Source of the DNA: an uncultured Coriobacteriaceae bacterium
GTDB taxonomy: Bacteria > Actinomycetota > Coriobacteriia > Coriobacteriales > Atopobiaceae
Direction: 5' to 3'
Length of the DNA: 5,329 nucleotides
Assembly (NCBI GenBank): GCA_902766805.1
Contig: CACXFF010000023.1
Coordinates: 1-5,329, forward strand
The position numbers and the translations under genes are program-made. Of the stretch, positions 5,158 through 5,329 are shown piece after piece. The notes under the pieces are model-generated. The model was given only the letters and a program-made list of their open reading frames with translations, did no database searches and was not told where the DNA came from. The number at the start of each line of letters is the position of its first letter. Within the stretch, counting starts at the first letter, position 1.

Positions 5158-5209
5158 CGGGACGCTCCTCTATCGGGTGCAGATGCCAGTGAAGGGACGT
5201 CTGCCAAGG

Positions 5210-5329
5210 CTAGGCGACGGGCGAATCCCAGCGCGGAGCCTTCGCCTGGAGGCAAATCTCCAGCGCTCGCAGGATGACCTCGTGGTCCTGGCCGTCATGC
5301 AGGCCGCTCACCGCGATGGTGGCGACCCA
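5210..5329 (-). CDS. C-terminal fragment of an unrecognised protein
   Basis: Reading inward from the right edge on the minus strand, 39 codons stay open and end in TAG (5212-5210). The visible residues include VATIAVSGLHDGQDHEVILR and end KAPRWDSPVA. Third positions are strongly G or C, about 34 of 39, matching the neighbouring genes and supporting real coding. The start and most of the protein lie outside the window, and I do not recognise the family. It ends 52 nt before the start of the C39-like peptidase on the same strand, so the two may be co-transcribed. Confidence 0.65.
   Translation of the reverse strand, partial: WVATIAVSGLHDGQDHEVILRALEICLQAKAPRWDSPVA

Noticed and set aside
5179..5204. 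Hairpin gcagatg/cgtctgc between the edge gene and the peptidase
   Set aside because: Seven pairs with one wobble around a 12-nt loop is weak and has no supporting context.
1..5329. CRISPR array, insertion sequence with transposase, prophage or defence island
   Set aside because: There are no regularly spaced direct repeats, and no transposase, integrase, nuclease or toxin-antitoxin-type protein in any convincing frame.

Overview
The window is a GC-rich bacterial chromosome segment with six complete or near-complete protein genes, one gene fragment at the right edge, and several strongly palindromic intergenic sequences. High GC content, GC-ending codons, short gaps, clear AGGAGG-type ribosome sites and gene families shared with gut Firmicutes suggest a high-GC anaerobic Actinomycetota, such as an Olsenella/Atopobiaceae-like Coriobacteriia. 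That placement is an inference from style, not from a marker gene.

Layout. Bases 1-624 (minus) hold the N-terminal part of an exported HAD-superfamily phosphatase lipoprotein whose C-terminus lies outside the window. A divergent intergenic region (625-868) carries a 36-bp-stem palindrome and a likely promoter for a tandem-domain carboxymuconolactone decarboxylase-family protein (869-1648, plus). The next intergenic stretch (1649-1945) is unusual: it holds a GC-rich hairpin and a roughly 170-bp nested palindrome with near-identical 17-bp ends, then a 98-aa hypothetical gene (1946-2242, plus). Two Gfo/Idh/MocA-family NAD(P)-dependent oxidoreductases follow in the same direction (2341-3387, which resembles E. 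coli YhhX, and 3492-4478). A perfect 18-bp-stem palindrome separates the second from a convergent C39-like cysteine peptidase gene (4546-5157, minus). Just upstream of that gene, on the same strand, is the C-terminal end of an unrecognised protein (5210-5329, minus).

How the genes may work together. The two oxidoreductases are plausibly co-transcribed and may act on the same sugar or polyol route, but no kinase, transporter or hydrolase lies beside them to name the substrate. The lipoprotein phosphatase, the decarboxylase-family protein and the peptidase look like independent units. I see no tRNA, rRNA, CRISPR array, transposase or recognisable defence system.

The most interesting material is non-coding. 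The 1713-1886 element can fold through most of its length. The palindromes at 668-748 and 4507-4547 are built from the same roughly 22-nt unit arranged in opposite senses.
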